DNA from: Pandoraea horticolens
Lineage (GTDB): Bacteria; Pseudomonadota; Gammaproteobacteria; Burkholderiales; Burkholderiaceae
Direction: 5' to 3'
Assembly (NCBI RefSeq): GCF_902459555.1
Contig: NZ_CABPSM010000006.1
Location: 1 to 64,000, forward strand
DNA: 64,000 bases
Part shown: positions 61,240 through 64,000 of the stretch, piece after piece
Layout: every line of letters begins with the position of its first letter
How positions within the stretch are numbered: position 1 is the first letter of the stretch
Notes under the pieces: generated by a model
Told to the model about the DNA's origin: nothing
Seen by the model: the letters and a program-made list of their open reading frames with translations, nothing else
Databases searched by the model: none
Translations under genes and position numbers: made by a program

Positions 61240-63110
61240 GATGTGGCTCCCTTGGGCGATTCGGGTGAACCGGGCGAACCGGGCGAACCGGGCGAATCCG
61301 GTGGCGACGGCGAGGGGATGTTGCGGCGATGCAGCGCCGCCGAATCGCCGTGCACGAGCGTGGCCGGCCGGCGAGAGTCAGGCGCAAGGTTCTGCGGCAC
61401 GAAGTCGTCGATGTCGCCCGGCACGCTGTATTCGTAGGGCCAGCGATAGGCCACCGGCAGCACCGGCCCCCAGTTGCCGTGGACTGGAGGCACGTCGGGT
61501 GTCTGCCATTCGAGCGAAGCAGCGCGCCACGGATTCGCCCCCGCCGGTTTGCCGTGCCGCAGACTCCAGGCCAGATTGAACAGGAACAGGAACTGACCGG
61601 TGGCAACGATGAATGCCGCCACGGAAATGTAGGCGTTCATCACGTGCGCCGACTCGGGAATGAAGCTGTAGTTTTGAAACTCGTAGTAGCGGCGCGGCAT
61701 GCCGAGCACGCCAAGGTAGTGCATCGGAAAGAAGATCGCGTAGGTGCCGAGAAACGTGATCCAGAAATGCCATTGGCCGAGACGATCGTTCAGTCGTTTG
61801 CCGGTGACGAGCGGATACCAATGATAGATGCCGCCGAAGATCACCAGCAGCGGCGAGACGCCCATCACCATGTGAAAGTGCGCGACAACGAAGTAGGTAT
61901 TCGACAGCGGCATGTCCACGCTGACGTTGCCGAGGAAGAGTCCGGTGAGTCCGCCGATCACGAAGGTGCTGATGAAGCCGATGGCGAACAGCATCGGCAC
62001 CGTGAGATGAATGTCGCCGCGCCACAGCGTGAGCACCCAGTTGTAGACCTTGATGGCCGTCGGGATCGCGATGATGAGCGTGGTCGTGGCGAAGAAGAAC
62101 CCGAAATAGGGATTCATGCCGCTGATGAACATGTGGTGCGCCCAGACGACGACCGAGAGCACGCCGATGGCGAGAATCGCCCAGACCATCATCCGGTAGC
62201 CGAAGATGTTCTTGCGCGCGTGCACACTGATGAGATCCGAGACGATACCGAACGCGGGTAGCGCGACGATGTACACCTCCGGGTGGCCGAAGAACCAGAA
62301 CAGATGCTGGAACAGCAGCGGACTGCCGCCGCGATAATCGAGCGGCTGTCCCATCGACACGAGTGCGGGCATGAAGAAGCTCGTATGCAGGGTCTTGTCG
62401 AGCAGCATCATCACGGCGGAAACAAACAGCGCGGGGAACGCCAGAAGTGCCAGCACCGTCGCCATCACGATGCCCCAGACCGTGAGCGGCATGCGCAGCA
62501 ACGTCATGCCCTCCGTGCGTGCTTGCAGCACCGTCGTAACGTAATTCAGGCCCCCCATCGTCGCTGCCACGATGAAGATCGCCAGCGAGACAAGCATCAG
62601 CACGATGCCCCATTCGGTCCCCGGCGTGCCCGGCAGGATCGCTTGCGGGGGATAGAGCGTCCAGCCCGCGCCTGTCGGGCCGCCCGGCACGAAGAAGCTC
62701 ACCATGAGCACGATGACCGCCAGCAGGTAGACCCAGTAACTGAGCATGTTCAGGAACGGGAAAACCATGTCGCGCGCCCCGACCATCAGCGGGATCAGGT
62801 AATTGCCGAAGCCGCCGAGGAACAGTGCCGTGAGCAGATAGATCACCATGATCATGCCGTGCATGGTGACGTACTGATAGTAGTGATTGGCGTCGATGAA
62901 GGAGAACTTGCCGGGGAAGCCCAGTTGCATGCGCATGAGGTTCGAGAGCACGAGGCCCACGAGGCCGACCGCGATGGCCGTGCACGCGTATTGCACCGCG
63001 ATCACCTTGTGGTCCTGACTCCAGACATACTTCGTCCAGAAATCGTAGGAACCGCCGGGGTGCGCACCGGCATGGGCGGCGCTGTCGGAACTGTCGGGAT
63101 CTCCGGTCAT
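61236..63110 (-). CDS. ctaD: Cytochrome c oxidase subunit I (caa3-type)
   Basis: 624 aa. Twelve helices carry the heme-copper ligands: MHGMIMVIYLLTAL with the low-spin heme His (near residue 83), WFFGHPEVYIVALPAFG with the CuB His and cross-linked Tyr (near 262-272), VVWAHHMFISGM with the two further CuB His (near 312), and VVAHFHMVMGVSP with the heme ligands (near 400). It reduces O2 to water and pumps protons. The C-terminal 60 residues are a Pro/Ser-rich tail containing 9-bp DNA repeats. The start at 63110 follows GGGAGA. It overlaps the next gene by 4 bases. Confidence 0.96.
   Translation of the reverse strand: MTGDPDSSDSAAHAGAHPGGSYDFWTKYVWSQDHKVIAVQYACTAIAVGLVGLVLSNLMRMQLGFPGKFSFIDANHYYQYVTMHGMIMVIYLLTALFLGGFGNYLIPLMVGARDMVFPFLNMLSYWVYLLAVIVLMVSFFVPGGPTGAGWTLYPPQAILPGTPGTEWGIVLMLVSLAIFIVAATMGGLNYVTTVLQARTEGMTLLRMPLTVWGIVMATVLALLAFPALFVSAVMMLLDKTLHTSFFMPALVSMGQPLDYRGGSPLLFQHLFWFFGHPEVYIVALPAFGIVSDLISVHARKNIFGYRMMVWAILAIGVLSVVVWAHHMFISGMNPYFGFFFATTTLIIAIPTAIKVYNWVLTLWRGDIHLTVPMLFAIGFISTFVIGGLTGLFLGNVSVDMPLSNTYFVVAHFHMVMGVSPLLVIFGGIYHWYPLVTGKRLNDRLGQWHFWITFLGTYAIFFPMHYLGVLGMPRRYYEFQNYSFIPESAHVMNAYISVAAFIVATGQFLFLFNLAWSLRHGKPAGANPWRAASLEWQTPDVPPVHGNWGPVLPVAYRWPYEYSVPGDIDDFVPQNLAPDSRRPATLVHGDSAALHRRNIPSPSPPDSPGSPGSPGSPESPKGATS
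61263..61298. repeat. Four 9-bp tandem repeats in the subunit I tail
   Basis: Units GGGTGAACC, GGGCGAACC, GGGCGAACC and GGGCGAATC encode the SPG/SPE-type repeats of the C-terminal tail of subunit I. The 9-bp unit keeps the frame when copy number changes. Confidence 0.85.
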
Positions 63111-63238
63111 GAGATGTCTCCCTGTGTTGTTGTGGGTGCGGTGGCTTCTCTCGTTCTGCGCGTGTCGTCTCTGAATGCTGTCTCGTGAGTTTGTCTCGGG
63201 ATGCGTCTTACGTCTTGTCGACTACGGGGCCGGCCGAA

Positions 63239-64000
63239 TCATCGGCACACTCGGCGGTGCCTGGCCGGGCGCCGGGCTGCCGGACTGCCGGACTGCCGGG
63301 GCGGGATGGCCAGCGGCGGTGCGGTGGTGCCCGGGTCGTTCAGCAGCGGCAGGCCGGCCGTGCCCCCTCCCCCTTGCCGACGTGCGGGTTGCGACGGCGG
63401 CTGCGTGGCGGGATTCGGCGATGCGGAAGGGGTAAGCGGCGCGAACTGTGCCGGCGGACGCGGAGTCTGCAACGAGTTCTGCGCCAGTTGCATGACGGGC
63501 GCAGGGGTCGGTGGTGCGGGCTGCGCGGAGGTCGACGCCGTTGCACTCAGTGTTTTGATGTAAGCGATGAGCGCCTTTAGCTCGTCGTCGGTCAGATCGA
63601 GCTTCGGCATGATCGGTGCGAAGCCTTTGGGCACGCGCGCGGTCGGATTGCGGATGAAAGCGGCAAGGTAAGCGTCGTCGACGTGCGCCGAACTCCCGTC
63701 CTGGAAGGTTTCCGTCTTGCCGAACAGCCCATGCCATGTGGGCCCGACACCGGGCGAGCCGTCGACAGTATGGCAACTGACGCATCCCTTGGCTTGCGCG
63801 AGCAACTTCCCCTTGGCGGCGAGCGGGTCCGACGTCACTGCCCCGGCATGCTGTGCTTGCAGTACAGCAAATGTGGGCAGCTTGGCCACCCAGGCGTCGT
63901 AGGCAGGCTTATCGTCGACGACGACCACGCCGCGCATGTTCGCATGACCGACGCCGCAGAGCTGGGCGCAAAGGATGTCGAAGCGTCCGGTGCGCGTGGG
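63239..64000 (-). CDS. ctaC: Cytochrome c oxidase subunit II with cytochrome c domain (5' end outside window)
   Basis: Partial: the C-terminal 253 aa are present; the start lies beyond the right edge. CuA-binding CAQLCGVGHANM is at the beginning of the visible part (C-x3-C-x3-H-x2-M). A fused class I cytochrome c domain follows, with the heme motif CVSCH and axial Met in PIMPKLDL, making this a caa3-type oxidase. The last 80 or so residues are a Pro/Ala/Gln-rich tail with an 8-bp tandem repeat (63277-63300) near the end. It is upstream of subunit I in the same direction. Confidence 0.94.
   Translation of the reverse strand, partial: PTRTGRFDILCAQLCGVGHANMRGVVVVDDKPAYDAWVAKLPTFAVLQAQHAGAVTSDPLAAKGKLLAQAKGCVSCHTVDGSPGVGPTWHGLFGKTETFQDGSSAHVDDAYLAAFIRNPTARVPKGFAPIMPKLDLTDDELKALIAYIKTLSATASTSAQPAPPTPAPVMQLAQNSLQTPRPPAQFAPLTPSASPNPATQPPSQPARRQGGGGTAGLPLLNDPGTTAPPLAIPPRQSGSPAARRPARHRRVCR
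63277..63300. repeat. Three 8-bp tandem repeats in the subunit II tail
   Basis: CTGCCGGA occurs as two perfect copies and one with a single change (CTGCCGGG). Because the unit is 8 bases, loss or gain of one copy shifts the frame of the last residues of subunit II. Confidence 0.8.

Noticed and set aside
1-64000. CRISPR arrays, tRNA/rRNA genes, insertion sequences or prophage genes
   Set aside because: No regularly spaced repeats, cloverleaf-like segments, transposase or integrase motifs were seen when reading both strands.

Overview
The window is a contiguous piece of a GC-rich betaproteobacterial chromosome. Gene content (phenylacetate paaABCDE operon with a TetR repressor, fused indolepyruvate ferredoxin oxidoreductase, MaeB malic enzyme, mprF-acvB pair, caa3-type oxidase) and codon use fit Burkholderiaceae. 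Pandoraea or a close relative is my best guess, by inference only. I see no rRNA, tRNA, CRISPR array, insertion sequence or prophage.

Layout. (1) 0.4-2.1 kb: a phospholipase-D-type lipoprotein. (2) 2.1-6.4 kb: an iron-responsive cell-surface signalling set on the minus strand, FecI-type sigma, FecR-type anti-sigma and a TonB siderophore receptor, with a Fur-box-like site upstream. (3) 6.5-12.3 kb: paaABCDE behind a promoter whose spacer is a TetR-type operator, then a DUF1835/DUF3658 gene and the probable regulator paaR. (4) 12.4-25.7 kb: mostly core genes: GNAT, Lrp, indolepyruvate oxidoreductase (preceded by a perfect 20-bp palindrome), malic enzyme, an MFS permease, pyrE, crcB, and an XRE regulator divergent from a methyltransferase.

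(5) 25.7-30.4 kb: an accessory minus-strand cluster of four genes: amine-oxidase-like flavoprotein, single-domain AfsA-like hotdog protein, di-iron fatty-acid desaturase and FAD monooxygenase. It has an AT-rich, repeat-laden upstream region and a terminator-like hairpin plus a 12-G tract inside it. It looks like a small-molecule pathway, possibly for a lipid-derived signal. (6) 30.5-42.4 kb: PpiC-type isomerase with a gamma-carbonic-anhydrase-like protein, a BASS transporter, RhlE helicase, a LysR regulator, an NCS2 permease and the mprF-acvB operon (lysyl-phosphatidylglycerol synthesis and its VirJ/AcvB partner). (7) 42.8-46.8 kb: a beta-lactamase-fold serine hydrolase, a GIY-YIG protein, an AraC regulator and an SLC13 permease.

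(8) 47.0-51.8 kb: a type III secretion translocator operon whose gene order matches Salmonella SPI-2 sseA-sseB-sscA-sseC-sseD-sseE with one extra gene. No injectisome or effector gene lies beside it, so it looks like an orphan translocon cassette. (9) 51.9-59.5 kb: a fused hydantoinase/5-oxoprolinase, an MFS permease and a DUF1445 (D-glutamate cyclase-like) protein, divergent from a LysR regulator across a LysR-type operator. (10) 59.5-64 kb: a caa3-type cytochrome oxidase operon (II-I-III-III-IV), with subunit II running off the right edge.

Systems most worth follow-up are the AfsA-like cluster and the orphan SPI-2-like translocon.
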